DNA from: Winslowiella toletana
Lineage (GTDB): Bacteria > Pseudomonadota > Gammaproteobacteria > Enterobacterales > Enterobacteriaceae
Direction of reading: 5' to 3'
Assembly (NCBI RefSeq): GCF_017875465.1
Contig: NZ_JAGGMQ010000001.1
Coordinates: 1,736,001-1,800,000 of the forward strand
Length of the DNA stretch: 64,000 bases
Shown in pieces: positions 52,278 to 63,243 of this stretch. Position 1 is the first letter of the stretch, and each line of letters starts with the position of its first letter. The translations under genes and the position numbers were made by a program. Under the pieces are notes generated by a model. The model saw only the letters and a list, made by a program, of their open reading frames with translations, was not told where the DNA came from and made no database searches.

Positions 52278-54953
52278 TTAATCGATGGTACGCTGGATCT
52301 CGATAATTTCGAATACTTCAATCATATCGCCAGGACGCACATCGTTGTAGTTCTTCACGCCGATACCACATTCCATGCCGTTACGGACTTCGTTAACGTC
52401 ATCTTTAAAGCGGCGCAGGGATTCCAGCTCGCCTTCGTAGATAACCACGTTGTCACGCAGAACACGAATCGGGTTGTGACGCTTGATGTTACCTTCGGTC
52501 ACCATACAACCGGCGATAGCACCAAATTTCGGTGATTTGAACACGTCACGTACTTCAGCCAGACCGATAATCTGCTGTTTGTACTCAGGTGCCAGCATAC
52601 CGCTCATCGCCTGCTTAACTTCGTCAATCAGATTATAGATGACGGAGTAGTAACGCAGATCCAAACTTTCTGCATCAATCACGCGGCGCGCAGAGGCATC
52701 AGCACGAACGTTAAAGCCGATCAGGATAGCGTTGGACGCTGCAGCCAGGGTGGCGTCGGTTTCGGTGATACCACCTACGCCTGAACCCACAATCTTCACC
52801 TTCACTTCGTCGGTGGAGAGCTTCTGCAGTGAATCGGCAATCGCTTCGACAGAACCCTGTACGTCGGCTTTCATCACAATGTTCAGCTCGGACACTTCGC
52901 CTTCGGTCATGTTGGCGAACATGTTTTCCAGCTTAGATTTCTGCTGGCGAGCCAGTTTAACTTCGCGGAATTTGCCCTGACGATACAGCGCCACTTCACG
53001 TGCTTTCTTCTCGTCACGTACCACGGTTGCTTCATCACCCGCTGCCGGCACGCCGGACAGACCAAGGATTTCAACCGGGATAGACGGACCCGCTTCCAGC
53101 ACTTCGCGACCTAATTCGTCACGCATCGCACGCACACGACCATACTCAAAGCCGCACAGCACGATATCGCCTTTATTCAGCGTACCTTCACGCACCAGCA
53201 CGGTGGCAACCGGGCCGCGACCTTTATCCAGGAAGGATTCGATCACTACGCCGCTTGCCATCCCCTGACGCACTGCGCTCAGTTCAAGGACTTCAGCCTG
53301 CAGCAGAATCGCGTTCAGCAGGTCATCAATACCGGTACCAGCTTTAGCGGAGACACTAACGAACATGTTCTCGCCGCCCCACTCTTCCGGGATGATGCCG
53401 TACTGGGTCAGTTCGTTTTTAACACGATCCGCGTCCGCGTCTGGCTTATCAATTTTGTTTACCGCAACCACAACCGGCACTTTCGCCGCTTTGGCGTGCT
53501 GGATAGCTTCGATGGTCTGTGGCATCACGCCATCATCCGCCGCGACTACCAGGATAACGATATCGGTCGCCTGAGCACCACGGGCGCGCATCGCGGTAAA
53601 CGCGGCGTGGCCTGGGGTATCAAGGAAAGTGATCATACCGTTGTCGGTTTCGACGTGGTAAGCACCGATGTGCTGAGTAATGCCGCCCGCTTCGCCAGAG
53701 GCGATTTTGGTGGAGCGAATGTAGTCCAGCAGCGAGGTTTTACCATGGTCAACGTGACCCATAATGGTAACCACTGGTGCGCGTGATTCTAACGCTGCAT
53801 CAGTGTCACGATCGCTCATTACCGCTTCTTCCAGCTCATTCTCGCGGCGCAGGGTAACTTTGTGACCCATCTCTTCCGCGACCATCTGAGCAGTTTCCTG
53901 GTCGATAACCTGATTGATGGTTGCCATTGCGCCCATTTTCATCATCGCTTTGATGACCTGGGAGCCTTTCACCGCCATTTTGTTGGCCAGTTCGGCCACG
54001 GTCACGGTTTCGCCGATGATCACATCACGGTTAACCGCCTGCGCCGGCTTGTTAAAGCCCTGCTGCAGGGTGCTTGGCTTACGCTTGCCTTTACCACCAC
54101 GAACCTGAGCACGCGCTTCTTCGCGGTCAGCTTTCGATTCTGAGTGTTTATTGCCTTTTTTCTGACGCACGGCTTTCACCGGACGGCTACGACGTTCACC
54201 TTCAACCTTACGGTCGTTCTCATCTTCAGCCTGACGAGCATGCGTAGATGTGGTGACGTGGTAATCAGAAGTGTCTTCAGGCTCTTCGGACGCTACGGTC
54301 CAGCTTTCACCTTTCTCTTCTGCCATTTTACGGGCCTCTTCAGCTACGCGCTTAGCATCTTCTTCAATCTTGCGGCGCGCTTCTTCTTCGGCTTTACGCT
54401 TCAGCTCTGCAGCTTCGGCTTCGCGGCGGGCTTTATCTGACTGATTTGCCCGGGTAATTTCGTCGGTAGGTTGATTGCTCACTTTATCTTTTTCCGCTGC
54501 TTCGCGCCTTGCTTTGTCGGCGGCTTCACGTTTAGCCTGTTCTTCAGCCTCACGCTTAGCTTTATCTGCGGCATCACGTTTAGCTTTTTCTTCAGCTTCA
54601 CGACGAGCCTGTTCTTCCGCTTCACGCTGCGCCAGCGCTTCTGCTTCCGCTTGTTCAGCGTCAGTTTCGCCTTTCACATAGGTGCGCTTTTTGCGGACTT
54701 CGATTTGCACCGATTTACTTTTACCCCCGGTGCCAGGAATATTCAAGGTGCTACGCGTCTTGCGCTGCAAAGTCAGTTTACTTGACACGCTGCCGTGCTC
54801 ACGATTCAGGTGCGTCAGTAAGGTTTCTTTTTCTTGCTGGGTCACAGAGTCAGTTTCAGACTTGCGGATCCCTGCGTCAGCAAATTGCTGTACCAGGCGT
54901 TCCACCGGAGTCTCAATCTCTGCAGCCAGCGATTTTACGGTTACATCTGTCAT
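52278..54953 (-). CDS. infB: Translation initiation factor IF-2
   Basis: An 891-residue IF-2. The N-terminal domain is followed by a long charged helical stretch with repeats of [15 protein letters not shown] (about residues 105-165). The G domain has [12 protein letters not shown] (G1), DTPGHAAF (G3) and NKIDKPDAD (G4), then the fMet-tRNA-binding C-domains ending [10 protein letters not shown]. It recruits initiator tRNA to the 30S subunit and drives subunit joining. Internal starts giving shorter forms are known in E. coli; I did not assign them here. It lies downstream of nusA (17-nt gap). Confidence 0.98.
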   Translation of the reverse strand: MTDVTVKSLAAEIETPVERLVQQFADAGIRKSETDSVTQQEKETLLTHLNREHGSVSSKLTLQRKTRSTLNIPGTGGKSKSVQIEVRKKRTYVKGETDAEQAEAEALAQREAEEQARREAEEKAKRDAADKAKREAEEQAKREAADKARREAAEKDKVSNQPTDEITRANQSDKARREAEAAELKRKAEEEARRKIEEDAKRVAEEARKMAEEKGESWTVASEEPEDTSDYHVTTSTHARQAEDENDRKVEGERRSRPVKAVRQKKGNKHSESKADREEARAQVRGGKGKRKPSTLQQGFNKPAQAVNRDVIIGETVTVAELANKMAVKGSQVIKAMMKMGAMATINQVIDQETAQMVAEEMGHKVTLRRENELEEAVMSDRDTDAALESRAPVVTIMGHVDHGKTSLLDYIRSTKIASGEAGGITQHIGAYHVETDNGMITFLDTPGHAAFTAMRARGAQATDIVILVVAADDGVMPQTIEAIQHAKAAKVPVVVAVNKIDKPDADADRVKNELTQYGIIPEEWGGENMFVSVSAKAGTGIDDLLNAILLQAEVLELSAVRQGMASGVVIESFLDKGRGPVATVLVREGTLNKGDIVLCGFEYGRVRAMRDELGREVLEAGPSIPVEILGLSGVPAAGDEATVVRDEKKAREVALYRQGKFREVKLARQQKSKLENMFANMTEGEVSELNIVMKADVQGSVEAIADSLQKLSTDEVKVKIVGSGVGGITETDATLAAASNAILIGFNVRADASARRVIDAESLDLRYYSVIYNLIDEVKQAMSGMLAPEYKQQIIGLAEVRDVFKSPKFGAIAGCMVTEGNIKRHNPIRVLRDNVVIYEGELESLRRFKDDVNEVRNGMECGIGVKNYNDVRPGDMIEVFEIIEIQRTID

Positions 54954-54970
54954 GCTGTTCCTTCCTGTTA

Positions 54971-56458
54971 TTACGCGTCGTCACCGAACCAGCAGATATT
55001 GCGCGCAGCCATAATCAGCTCGCCGGCCTGCTCATCGCTGAGGCCTTCAATATCCGACAGATCGTCAACACCCTGCTCAGCAAGATCTTCCAGCGTGCAA
55101 ACACCTTTTGCCGCCAGTTTGAATGCCATTGCGCGCTCCAGACCTTCCAGATTCAGTAAATCATCTGCCGGTTTGGTATCGCCAAGGCTCTCTTCTTTTG
55201 CCAGTGCCAGAGTGGTCAACGCATTTTTCGCACGGTCGCGCAGCGCTTCTACCATATCTTCATCGAGGCCATCGATTTCCAGCAGTTCGTTGATTGGCAC
55301 ATAGGCCAGTTCTTCCAGAGAGGAGAAACCTTCTTCAACCAGAACGGTGGCAAATTCTTCATCGATATCAAGATGTTTGGTAAAGACGTCAATGGCTGCA
55401 TGTGCTTCAGCCTGGTGCTTGGCTTGCAGGTCGTCGACCGTCATCACGTTCAGATCCCAGCCACTCAGCTGAGATGCCAGACGCACGTTTTGGCCGTTAC
55501 GGCCGATCGCCTGAGCCAGATTTCCGGCTTCAACAGCGATATCCATGGTGTGATTATCTTCATCCACCACGATAGACGCGACATCAGCAGGGGCCATCGC
55601 ATTGATTACGAACTGCGCCGGGTTATCGTCCCACAGCACAATATCAATACGCTCACCGCCTAATTCGCTGGATACCGCCTGAACACGCGCTCCGCGCATG
55701 CCAACACAAGCACCAACCGGGTCGATACGCTTGTCGTTGGTTTTCACTGCAATCTTGGCGCGAGAGCCTGGATCACGTGCGGCCGCTTTGATTTCAATCA
55801 CTTCTTCGCCGATTTCCGGCACTTCAATGCGGAACAGTTCAATCAGCATTTCCGGTTTGGCGCGGCTGACAAACAGCTGCGCACCACGCGCTTCCGGACG
55901 CACAGCGTACAGCACGCCGCGAATTCGGTCACCCGGACGGAAGTTTTCACGTGGCAACATATCTTCACGCACGATAACCGCTTCCGCATTGCTACCGAGG
56001 TCTAAGGTGATGTTGTCGCGGTTTACTTTCTTCACCACGCCAGTGATGATTTCGCCTTCATGCTCACGGAACTGATCAACCACCATCGCGCGTTCAGCTT
56101 CACGTACTTTCTGTACGATAACTTGCTTCGCGGTCTGGGTGGTGATGCGGTCGAAGGTGACAGATTCAATCTGATCTTCAACATAACCGCCGAGATCGAA
56201 AGATTCGTCTTCATAGCGCGCTGCATCCAGCGTGATTTCGCGGGTTGGTTGTGTCACTTCGTCCACTATCACCCAACGGCGGAAGGTATCAAAATCGCCG
56301 CTTTTCCGATCGATGCTAACGCGAACATCGATCTCTTGTTCGTATTTTTTCTTGGTCGCAGTGGCCAGCGCGCTCTCCAGCGCTTCGAAAATCTTCTCGC
56401 GCGGGAGAGATTTCTCGTTAGAAACTGCCTCTACAACAGCTAAGATTTCTTTGTTCAT
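54971..56458 (-). CDS. nusA: Transcription termination/antitermination factor NusA
   Basis: A 495-residue protein: [31 protein letters not shown] (RNA polymerase-binding domain), S1 domain ([21 protein letters not shown]), KH domains ([47 protein letters not shown]) and two acidic C-terminal AR repeats ([21 protein letters not shown]). It modulates pausing, termination and rRNA antitermination. ATG 56458 gives the E. coli length of 495. It follows rimP by 24 nt. Confidence 0.97.
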   Translation of the reverse strand: MNKEILAVVEAVSNEKSLPREKIFEALESALATATKKKYEQEIDVRVSIDRKSGDFDTFRRWVIVDEVTQPTREITLDAARYEDESFDLGGYVEDQIESVTFDRITTQTAKQVIVQKVREAERAMVVDQFREHEGEIITGVVKKVNRDNITLDLGSNAEAVIVREDMLPRENFRPGDRIRGVLYAVRPEARGAQLFVSRAKPEMLIELFRIEVPEIGEEVIEIKAAARDPGSRAKIAVKTNDKRIDPVGACVGMRGARVQAVSSELGGERIDIVLWDDNPAQFVINAMAPADVASIVVDEDNHTMDIAVEAGNLAQAIGRNGQNVRLASQLSGWDLNVMTVDDLQAKHQAEAHAAIDVFTKHLDIDEEFATVLVEEGFSSLEELAYVPINELLEIDGLDEDMVEALRDRAKNALTTLALAKEESLGDTKPADDLLNLEGLERAMAFKLAAKGVCTLEDLAEQGVDDLSDIEGLSDEQAGELIMAARNICWFGDDA

Positions 56459-56482
56459 CCTGGTTAGCCTCAATCCGGACGT

Positions 56483-56935
56483 TTAAAAGTGGGGGACCAG
56501 GTTCGCTTTCTGAATATTAGTCAGTGCGAACACTTCATCGCTACCCTCAACGGTAACAGTGATCATTTCACCTTCAACAGATTTAATGATGCCCTGCCAT
56601 TTGCGGCGGTTTTGTACGGCCATACGCAATACGACATTAACGGTTTCGCCAACGAATTGCGCGTAGTGTGCTGCGGTAAACAGGGGGCGTTCAAGGCCCG
56701 GTGAGGAAACTTCAAGGTTGTAGGCGACAGTGATAGGATCTTCGACATCCATTACCGCGCTCACCTGATGGCTTACATCAGCACAATCGTCAACATTGAT
56801 ACCGTTTTCACTATCAATATAGATGCGCAACGTGGAAGTGCGAGCTCGCACAAACTCAATGCCTACCAGTTCGTAGCCAAGCGCTTCTACCGGTGCCGAA
56901 ATCAGCTCTGTTAATTTTTGCTCTAATGTGGACAA
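56483..56935 (-). CDS. rimP: Ribosome maturation factor RimP
   Basis: A 150-residue protein: [62 protein letters not shown], and the C-terminal SH3-like domain ending [10 protein letters not shown]. It is needed for early 30S assembly. I chose TTG 56935 because E. coli uses the equivalent TTG-TCC-ACA and GGGGG lies 7 nt upstream; GTG two codons earlier is possible. First protein gene of the rimP-nusA-infB superoperon, downstream of tRNA-fMet as in E. coli. Confidence 0.95.
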   Translation of the reverse strand: MSTLEQKLTELISAPVEALGYELVGIEFVRARTSTLRIYIDSENGINVDDCADVSHQVSAVMDVEDPITVAYNLEVSSPGLERPLFTAAHYAQFVGETVNVVLRMAVQNRRKWQGIIKSVEGEMITVTVEGSDEVFALTNIQKANLVPHF

Positions 56936-56952
56936 GGCCACCCCCAAGACAT

Positions 56953-56973
56953 AAAAAAAGGGCCTAATAGCCC
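56953..56973 (-). terminator. Terminator-like hairpin before rimP
   Basis: On the minus strand GGGC-tattag-GCCCTTTTTTT, a short stem with a long U-run 18 nt upstream of the rimP start. Together with the hairpin at 56996 it may act as a leaky attenuator that adjusts flow from the tRNA gene into the nusA-infB operon. Confidence 0.7.
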
Positions 56974-56995
56974 AGTGTTACGATAGCCTGATAAC

Positions 56996-57020
56996 AAAAA
57001 ACCCCGAAAATTCGGGGCTT
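56996..57020 (-). terminator. Terminator after tRNA-fMet
   Basis: On the minus strand AGCCCCGAA-tt-TTCGGGGTTTTT: a perfect stem with U-run, 125 nt past the tRNA-fMet gene. Confidence 0.85.
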
Positions 57021-57029
57021 AATGCGACT

Positions 57030-57053
57030 GGACCCTGTACGCCGCAAGTGCGG
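57030..57053. repeat. Repeated motif GGACCCTGTAC...GCAAGTGC, copy 1
   Basis: GGACCCTGTAC-gcc-GCAAGTGC, with an internal palindrome GCCGCA-ag-TGCGGC. A near copy (GGACCCTGTAC-ac-GCAAGTGC) lies at 57880-57900, on the other side of the two tRNA genes and secG. Both stand in leaders of minus-strand units. Confidence 0.6.
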
Positions 57054-57145
57054 CTCGGCACAATCCAAAAGAATTTTTTTCAAAACTCACTGAGATGCGC
57101 CATACGATGCATACAGTATATTTGAAAAAGAACTCTAAGGGAAAG

Positions 57146-57222
<77 letters not shown>

Positions 57223-57281
57223 TCCGAAAACGTGGCGAATATTACGCCGAACATGCAATAAATGCAAGTAATACTGAGATT

Positions 57282-57368
57282 TGGTACCGAGGACGGGACT
57301 TGAACCCGTAAGCCCAATCGGGCACTACCACCTCAAGGTAGCGTGTCTACCAATTCCACCACCTCGGC
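57282..57368 (-). tRNA. leuU: tRNA-Leu (anticodon GAG)
   Basis: An 87-nt class II tRNA with long variable arm and encoded CCA, almost identical to E. coli leuU. It reads GCCGAGGTGGTGGAATTGG, anticodon GAG at 57332-57334, variable arm TGCCCGATTGGGCT and T-loop GGTTCAAGTCC. It decodes CUC/CUU. It lies between secG and tRNA-fMet, as in E. coli. Confidence 0.98.
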
Positions 57369-57450
57369 ACTATATTACGATTTTTTTTACGACTTTAATG
57401 TCGGCGACTTTTTATTTCTGTCGCAGCGAAACAAAACTGTAACGACTTTC

Positions 57451-57774
57451 TTACTGCGGGATATCGCTTGCCGGTTTCGCTGGCGCAGTCTGTTCAGACT
57501 GGGCTGGCGCGGTCAAATTTTCCCACGTGCTGCCCTTGGTGGTTTTGTTGCTGTTCAGGTTACCCAGAACCAGGCTGATAATGAAGAACAGGGTTGCCAG
57601 CACTGCAGTCATACGGGTCATAAAGTTGCCTGAACCGCCTGAACCAAACAGTGTACCGGAAGCGCCTGCACCGAAGGAGGCTCCCATATCAGCGCCTTTA
57701 CCTTGTTGCAGCATGATCAGACCTACAAGGCCGATAGACACAATAAGGAAAATTACCAGAAGAGCTTCGTACAT
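57451..57774 (-). CDS. secG: Protein-export membrane protein SecG
   Basis: A 107-residue inner-membrane protein with two transmembrane helices, MYEALLVIFLIVSIGLVGLIML and FMTRMTAVLATLFFIISLVLG. The cytoplasmic loop QQGKGADMGASFGAGASGTLFGSGGSGN is the SecG signature. It is a non-essential subunit of SecYEG that speeds SecA-driven translocation. I chose ATG 57774 after AGGTTGATT; the open frame upstream is not conserved. It is followed by tRNA-Leu. Confidence 0.96.
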   Translation of the reverse strand: MYEALLVIFLIVSIGLVGLIMLQQGKGADMGASFGAGASGTLFGSGGSGNFMTRMTAVLATLFFIISLVLGNLNSNKTTKGSTWENLTAPAQSEQTAPAKPASDIPQ

Positions 57775-57879
57775 AATCAACCTGTTCCTTGCGCGGTTAC
57801 CGCACATCAAAAGCTTCACACCAGTCAAATGGATGTTGTCGTCATTACCCACCTGAAGCGGGTGTGAATACTAACCAAA

Positions 57880-57900
57880 GGACCCTGTACACGCAAGTGC
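57880..57900. repeat. Repeated motif GGACCCTGTAC...GCAAGTGC, copy 2
   Basis: Second copy of the motif described at 57030, in the secG-glmM interval upstream of secG. The spacing element differs by one base and it lacks the flanking palindrome of copy 1. Confidence 0.55.
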
Positions 57901-57980
57901 AATTTCAATGCCCGTAGCTGATTGCGGAAAAAAAACCGCAAAAGTGCGATTTACGGTGAAAAAACGGTCGGTTAACTGTC

Positions 57981-58005
57981 CCTTCCCCCGTCAGACGGGG
58001 GAAGG
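57981..58005 (-). terminator. Hairpin after glmM
   Basis: CCTTCCCCCG-tcaga-CGGGGGAAGG is a perfect 10-bp stem that begins 4 nt past the glmM stop. It is not followed by a U-run on the minus strand, so it may terminate with Rho or protect the 3' end. Confidence 0.65.
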
Positions 58006-58009
58006 AGGA

Positions 58010-59344
58010 TCAGACTGCCTTCACCGCATCGGCGATACGATGGGCCAGCGCGGTGACCTGCGCTTCATCTTCGCCTTCCACCATCACGCGGATCAACGGC
58101 TCAGTGCCGGATTTACGTAATAATACCCGACCGCGGCCATGTAACTCTTTCTCCACACCGGCAGTGATCTCTTTTACTGTCGCATCTTCCAGCGGATCGC
58201 TTTCACCACTGAAACGGACATTCACCAGAATCTGTGGCAACAGCTTCATACCGCTGCACAGGTCATGCAGCGTCATATGGTTGCGCACCATAGCGGTAAG
58301 TACTTGCAAACCTGCCACAATGCCGTCACCGGTGGTAGTTTTATCCAGCAGAATGACATGACCAGAGTTTTCCGCGCCGATGCGCCAGCCCTTCTCCTGC
58401 AGCTTCTCCAGCACGTAGCGGTCACCCACTTTGGCGCGCACAAAGGGAATACCCAGCTGCTTCAGCGCCAGCTCCAGCCCCATATTGCTCATCAGCGTGC
58501 CCACTACACCACCGCGCAGCTGCCCCTGACGTAGCCCTTCACGGGCAATAATATACAGAATCTGGTCGCCATCGACTTTATTGCCCAGATGGTCAACCAT
58601 CATAATGCGGTCGCCGTCACCGTCATAAGCCAGGCCGATATCGGCCTTCTCAGCCAGTACGCGCGCCTGCAACATCCGCACATCGGTAGCGCCGCACTCT
58701 TTATTGATATTCATCCCGTCCGGCGTGCAGCCAATGGCAATAACGGTTGCCCCCAGTTCACGCAGCACATTTGGCGCGATGTGATAAGTCGCGCCATTCG
58801 CGCAGTCCACCACAATTTTCAGCCCGTTCAGACTGAGCTCGCTTGGAAAGGTGCCTTTACAGAATTCGATATAGCGACCGGCGGCATCAACAATGCGACT
58901 GGCACGGCCCAGTTCGGCTGAATCGACGCAGGTAATGGGTTTTTCCATCTCGGCTTCAATCGCCTCTTCCACTTCATCAGGCAATTTGGTGCCATCGATC
59001 GAGAAGAATTTAATGCCGTTGTCATCGAAAGGGTTATGGGAGGCGGAAATAACAATCCCTGCTTCCGCACGGAAGGTACGCGTCAGGTAAGCTACCGCTG
59101 GCGTAGGCATCGGGCCGGTAAAGGCCGCAGAAAGTCCCGCCGCTGCAAGACCCGCTTCCAGCGCCGACTCCAGCATATAGCCTGAAATGCGTGTATCTTT
59201 ACCGATGATAATTTTCTTTGAGCCGTGACTCGCCAGCACCTTGCCAGCCGCCCAGCCAAGCTTCAGCACAAAATCAGGGGTAATCGGTGTTTCACCCACT
59301 TTGCCGCGAATGCCATCGGTACCAAAATACTTACGATTACTCAT
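58010..59344 (-). CDS. glmM: Phosphoglucosamine mutase GlmM
   Basis: A 444-residue alpha-D-phosphohexomutase. It begins [18 protein letters not shown]. The phosphoserine loop is [17 protein letters not shown] (Ser about 102), the metal loop [11 protein letters not shown] and the sugar loop GAENSGHV are intact. It converts glucosamine-6-phosphate to glucosamine-1-phosphate for UDP-GlcNAc synthesis. I chose ATG 59344 with AGGAAGAG 7 nt upstream; longer in-frame starts overlap folP. It starts only 4 nt after the folP stop codon, as in E. coli. Confidence 0.97.
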   Translation of the reverse strand: MSNRKYFGTDGIRGKVGETPITPDFVLKLGWAAGKVLASHGSKKIIIGKDTRISGYMLESALEAGLAAAGLSAAFTGPMPTPAVAYLTRTFRAEAGIVISASHNPFDDNGIKFFSIDGTKLPDEVEEAIEAEMEKPITCVDSAELGRASRIVDAAGRYIEFCKGTFPSELSLNGLKIVVDCANGATYHIAPNVLRELGATVIAIGCTPDGMNINKECGATDVRMLQARVLAEKADIGLAYDGDGDRIMMVDHLGNKVDGDQILYIIAREGLRQGQLRGGVVGTLMSNMGLELALKQLGIPFVRAKVGDRYVLEKLQEKGWRIGAENSGHVILLDKTTTGDGIVAGLQVLTAMVRNHMTLHDLCSGMKLLPQILVNVRFSGESDPLEDATVKEITAGVEKELHGRGRVLLRKSGTEPLIRVMVEGEDEAQVTALAHRIADAVKAV

Positions 59345-59348
59345 AGCG

Positions 59349-60185
59349 TTACTCTTCCTTCGCTGATCGTGTCGCTTCGACAACTCGCATCGCCTCGACG
59401 GTTTCTTTAACATCATGTACGCGCACAATTTGCGCACCCTGCATCGCGGCAATGACCGCGCAGGCAATACTGCCGGTTAAACGCTGCGAAGGTCCGACAT
59501 TCAGCAGCTGTCCTACCATCGATTTACGCGACATTCCGACTAACAGCGGCAAACCGAAATGGTGAAAATCGGCCAGATGCGCCAGCAGTTGATAATTGTG
59601 AGACAGATTCTTACCGAAACCAAAGCCCGGGTCGAGCAGCAACTGCTCTTTTTTAATGCCTGCTGCCGTGCAACGTGCGATCTGCTGCACAAAATAAGCA
59701 TCGACTTCCGCCAGCAGATTGTCATAGTGCGGCGCCTGCTGCATCGACTGCGGGTTACCCTGCATATGCATCAGACACACCGGCAAGCCCGTTTCCGCCG
59801 CCGCTTGCAGCGCACCAGGCTCCTGCAGCGAGCGAATATCATTAATAATGTGAGCGCCCACTCGCGCCGATTCACGGATCACTTCAGGCTTTGAGGTATC
59901 CACCGAGATCCATACTTCAAAACGCTGCGCGATCGCTTCCACCACTGGAATCACCCGTTCCAGCTCCTCTTCAACACTGACTTCCGCCGCGCCCGGACGC
60001 GTTGACTCACCACCGATATCAATAATGGTCGCACCGGCATTGATCATTTCGTTGGCATGAGTCAGCGCCTGAATCAGTGAATTATGTTTACCGCCATCGG
60101 AAAAAGAGTCTGGCGTGACATTCAAAATGCCCATTACTTGTGGATAAGAGAGATCCAAAACCGAGTTTCTGGCGTGCAGCTTCAT
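59349..60185 (-). CDS. folP: Dihydropteroate synthase FolP
   Basis: A 278-residue TIM-barrel enzyme. Motifs: [21 protein letters not shown] (loop 1, sulfonamide region), [25 protein letters not shown] and [12 protein letters not shown]. It joins para-aminobenzoate to dihydropterin pyrophosphate in folate synthesis and is the sulfonamide target. ATG 60185 follows AAAGGAAAATCAAA. Upstream in-frame codons lie in palindromic repeats. It is co-directional with ftsH upstream and glmM downstream. Confidence 0.96.
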   Translation of the reverse strand: MKLHARNSVLDLSYPQVMGILNVTPDSFSDGGKHNSLIQALTHANEMINAGATIIDIGGESTRPGAAEVSVEEELERVIPVVEAIAQRFEVWISVDTSKPEVIRESARVGAHIINDIRSLQEPGALQAAAETGLPVCLMHMQGNPQSMQQAPHYDNLLAEVDAYFVQQIARCTAAGIKKEQLLLDPGFGFGKNLSHNYQLLAHLADFHHFGLPLLVGMSRKSMVGQLLNVGPSQRLTGSIACAVIAAMQGAQIVRVHDVKETVEAMRVVEATRSAKEE

Positions 60186-60206
60186 TTTGATTTTCCTTTG
60201 GTAAAA

Positions 60207-60231
60207 GGGAGCCGATAACGGCTCCCCTACA
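60207..60231. repeat. GC-rich palindrome, BIME-like pair member 1
   Basis: GGGAGCCG-ataa-CGGCTCCC followed by CTACA. Its stem carries compensatory changes relative to the majority copies. Located in the folP-ftsH interval. Confidence 0.75.
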
Positions 60232-60248
60232 TAAGATCGCGATTTAAT

Positions 60249-60274
60249 TGTAGGGGCGCTGTTCTCGCCGCCCG
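60249..60274. repeat. GC-rich palindrome, BIME-like pair member 2
   Basis: TGTAGGGGCGCTG-ttct-CGCCGCCC, in the opposite orientation to the copy 17 bp away. The two flanks CTACA and TGTAG face each other, as in paired REP (BIME) arrangements. Confidence 0.75.
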
Positions 60275-60314
60275 TGCCGACGATGTGCACTATACATAAC
60301 CATGGCATCATAAA

Positions 60315-60340
60315 AAAACCCCGGTCAGCGCCGGGGTTTT
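60315..60340 (-). terminator. ftsH terminator
   Basis: On the minus strand AAAACCCCGGC-gctga-CCGGGGTTTTTTT, a strong hairpin with U-run, about 30 nt past ftsH and upstream of folP. Confidence 0.88.
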
Positions 60341-60371
60341 ACAGGGGGTCAGTCGATTCAACAAATCTGAA

Positions 60372-62306
60372 TTATTTGTCGCCTAACTGCTCAGACATGG
60401 TATTGCCTGGGTTTGGCGTACGTGGTTCATCGACCGGACGCGGCGCTTTTGGCGTACCGCTGTTATCTGAGTTATTGGTGCTGCCTGAATCATCCCAACC
60501 CGCTGGCGGGCGAACTTCACGGCGTGCCATCAAATCATCAATCTGTGGCGCATCAATGGTTTCATACTTCATCAGCGCGTCTTTCATCGCGTGAAGGATG
60601 TCCATATTCTCATTTAACAGTCGGCGGGCGCGCTGGTAGTTCTGCTCAACCAGCAGTTTAACTTCCTGGTCGATAATGCGCGCGGTCTCATCTGACATAT
60701 GCTTGGCTTTCGCCACCGAACGACCGAGGAATACTTCACCCTCTTCTTCGGCATACAGCAATGGACCCAGTTTTTCCGAGAAGCCCCACTGAGTGACCAT
60801 GTTGCGCGCGATGTTAGTAGCGACTTTAATGTCGTTAGAAGCACCGGTAGAAACATGTTCCACACCGTAGATAATCTCTTCAGCCAGACGGCCACCGTAC
60901 AGCGTGGAGAGCTGACTTTCCAGTTTCTGACGGCTGGCGCTGATGGCGTCGCCTTCAGGCAGGAAGAAAGTCACACCCAGCGCACGTCCGCGCGGAATAA
61001 TCGTCACTTTATGCACCGGATCATGCTCTGGCACCAGACGGCCGATAATCGCGTGACCTGCTTCGTGGTAAGCGGTTGACTCTTTTTGCGCTTCCGTCAT
61101 TACCATGGAGCGACGTTCCGCACCCATCATAATTTTGTCTTTCGCTTTTTCGAACTCAACCATTGACACCACACGGCGGTTACCGCGCGCTGCAAACAGC
61201 GCTGCTTCGTTGACAAGGTTTGCCAAATCCGCACCGGAGAAGCCAGGTGTACCACGGGCAATCACTGACGCATCAATATCAGTCGCTAATGGCACGCGAC
61301 GCATATGCACTTTCAGAATCTGTTCACGGCCACGGACATCTGGCAGACCGACCACAACCTGACGGTCGAAACGGCCCGGACGCAGTAACGCAGGGTCCAG
61401 TACGTCAGGACGGTTAGTCGCAGCAATAACGATAATGCCTTCATTGCCTTCAAAGCCATCCATCTCAACCAGCATCTGGTTCAGAGTCTGCTCACGCTCA
61501 TCGTGACCACCGCCTAAACCGGCGCCACGCTGACGGCCGACGGCGTCAATTTCATCGATAAAGATGATACAAGGCGCAGCTTTCTTCGCTTGTTCGAACA
61601 TATCACGGACGCGGGATGCACCCACACCGACGAACATTTCAACGAAGTCAGAACCGGAAATGGTAAAGAACGGCACTTTTGCTTCGCCAGCAATCGCTTT
61701 CGCCAGCAGGGTTTTACCGGTACCCGGCGGCCCCACCATCAGTACGCCTTTCGGAATTTTACCACCCAGTTTCTGGAAGCGGCTCGGCTCGCGCAGGTAT
61801 TCCACCAGCTCGGCGACTTCCTCTTTTGCTTCGTCACAACCTGCAACGTCGGCAAAGGTGGTTTTGATCTGGTCTTCAGTCAGCATGCGGGCCTTGCTCT
61901 TGCCGAAGGACATCGCGCCCTTACCGCCGCCGCCTTGCATCTGACGCATAAAGAAGATCCAGACACCGATCAACAACAGCATCGGGAACCAGGAAATAAA
62001 GATTGAAGCCAGCAGGCTCTGCTCTTCTGGTGGTTCACCGACAACTTTTACATTTTTGGTCAACAGGTTATCGAGCAACTTGGGATCGTTGACAGGGATG
62101 TAGGTCGTGTATCGATTACTGTCTTTTTTGGTTACGTTGATTTCACGCCCGTTAATACGTGCCTCGCGGACCTGATCCTGGTTCACTTCTGACAGGAAGG
62201 TTGAGTAATCAACCCTACGGCCACTCGACTCGCTGGGCCCAAAGCTCTGGAATACAGACATCAGCACGACTGCGATGACCAACCAGAGAATCAGGTTTTT
62301 CGCCAT
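60372..62306 (-). CDS. ftsH: ATP-dependent zinc metalloprotease FtsH
   Basis: A 644-residue membrane AAA+ protease. Two transmembrane helices ([15 protein letters not shown] and [18 protein letters not shown]) bracket the periplasmic domain. Then come Walker [13 protein letters not shown], Walker [12 protein letters not shown], the second region of homology and the zinc site HEAGH. The C-terminal tail [13 protein letters not shown] is as in E. coli. It degrades LpxC, sigma-32 and misassembled membrane proteins. ATG 62306 (MAKNLIL) gives the E. coli length; a TTG three codons upstream has GAGG at 8 nt and may be the real initiator. The leader carries an ERIC element. Confidence 0.97.
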   Translation of the reverse strand: MAKNLILWLVIAVVLMSVFQSFGPSESSGRRVDYSTFLSEVNQDQVREARINGREINVTKKDSNRYTTYIPVNDPKLLDNLLTKNVKVVGEPPEEQSLLASIFISWFPMLLLIGVWIFFMRQMQGGGGKGAMSFGKSKARMLTEDQIKTTFADVAGCDEAKEEVAELVEYLREPSRFQKLGGKIPKGVLMVGPPGTGKTLLAKAIAGEAKVPFFTISGSDFVEMFVGVGASRVRDMFEQAKKAAPCIIFIDEIDAVGRQRGAGLGGGHDEREQTLNQMLVEMDGFEGNEGIIVIAATNRPDVLDPALLRPGRFDRQVVVGLPDVRGREQILKVHMRRVPLATDIDASVIARGTPGFSGADLANLVNEAALFAARGNRRVVSMVEFEKAKDKIMMGAERRSMVMTEAQKESTAYHEAGHAIIGRLVPEHDPVHKVTIIPRGRALGVTFFLPEGDAISASRQKLESQLSTLYGGRLAEEIIYGVEHVSTGASNDIKVATNIARNMVTQWGFSEKLGPLLYAEEEGEVFLGRSVAKAKHMSDETARIIDQEVKLLVEQNYQRARRLLNENMDILHAMKDALMKYETIDAPQIDDLMARREVRPPAGWDDSGSTNNSDNSGTPKAPRPVDEPRTPNPGNTMSEQLGDK

Positions 62307-62363
62307 GTCACTCAAGGGATTAACCTCATATTACAACTGTGTTAACAGACAGCGTAGGGTACT

Positions 62364-62491
62364 ATATATCCTTCATACTTGGAATCGCAGCTGTGTTGGC
62401 TGCATTCGCTCGCCCGAATCACTTACTTGTGTAAGCTCAGCGGGACTCGCTCTTTTGCCGCCTTGCTGCAATTCCAGTTATTTTGGCTATA
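62364..62491. repeat. ERIC element (enterobacterial repetitive intergenic consensus)
   Basis: About 128 bp between rlmE and ftsH. Its centre carries GTAAGTGATTCGGGCGAGCG and GAGCTTACACAAGTAAGTGA (read on the minus strand), the core blocks of ERIC/IRU sequences, with an outer inverted repeat (TATATCC...ACTTGGAA / TTCCAGTTA...GGCTATA). The right end reaches the rlmE stop codon. It will be transcribed as a long hairpin in the rlmE-ftsH mRNA. Confidence 0.85.
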
Positions 62492-63116
62492 GTTTGCGCC
62501 CTGTCGCTACAATGTACACTTCACGCGATCGAGCCCGCGAAGCGTCCGGCTTACGAATTTTTACTTTCGTAAACAGGGAGCGAATTTCCCGGAGGTATTC
62601 ATCAAAGCCATCTCCCTGAAATACTTTCACTAAAAAACTGCCGCCAGGTGCCAGAACATCACGACACATCTCAAGCGCCAGTTCAACTAAATACATCGAC
62701 CGGGGAATATCAACGGCAGGTGTACCGCTCATGTTGGGCGCCATATCCGACATCACAACCTGAACTTTCTCTTCACCAACGCGTTCCAGCAGCGCCTTAA
62801 GCACTAATTCTTCACGAAAATCGCCCTGAAGGAAATCGACACCGACGATAGGATCCATCGGCAGAATATCACAGGCGATAATGCGACCCTTATTACCAAT
62901 CTGCGTGACTACATACTGCGACCAGCCACCCGGGGCCGCGCCAAGATCGACGACGGTCATACCCGGCTTGAACAGCTTATCGCTCTGCTGTATTTCATCA
63001 AGTTTAAACCAGGCGCGCGAGCGCAACCCTTTTTTCTGCGCCTGAAGCACATATTTATCGCTAAAGTGTTCCTGCAGCCAGCGGCTGGAACTGGCCGAAC
63101 GCTTTTTACCAGTCAT
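62487..63116 (-). CDS. rlmE: 23S rRNA 2'-O-ribose U2552 methyltransferase RlmE
   Basis: A 209-residue SAM-dependent methyltransferase (FtsJ/RrmJ). [19 protein letters not shown] is the SAM motif. The K-D-K-E tetrad is indicated by lysine in the early RAWFKLDEI, aspartate in [12 protein letters not shown], lysine in [10 protein letters not shown] and a late glutamate. It methylates U2552 in the A-loop of 23S rRNA and is heat-shock controlled in E. coli. Its TAG stop codon (62487-62489) is formed by the terminal TATAG of the adjacent ERIC element. It is divergent from yhbY and co-transcribed with ftsH. Confidence 0.97.
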   Translation of the reverse strand: MTGKKRSASSSRWLQEHFSDKYVLQAQKKGLRSRAWFKLDEIQQSDKLFKPGMTVVDLGAAPGGWSQYVVTQIGNKGRIIACDILPMDPIVGVDFLQGDFREELVLKALLERVGEEKVQVVMSDMAPNMSGTPAVDIPRSMYLVELALEMCRDVLAPGGSFLVKVFQGDGFDEYLREIRSLFTKVKIRKPDASRARSREVYIVATGRKL

Positions 63117-63243
63117 ACAATTTCCAACTATTCTTCATCATAAGCGATAAATAAACCGCCCAAAACGGTTCTGCCGTTTGGTGATACACTCGAGATGGCG
63201 GTAGAATGTACCGTTTTCAATCCCAATGTAAGTAAAAAATACG

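Noticed and set aside
54100-54640. Repetitive sequence in infB considered as an inserted element
   Set aside because: It encodes the charged [15 protein letters not shown] helical region normal for enterobacterial IF-2.
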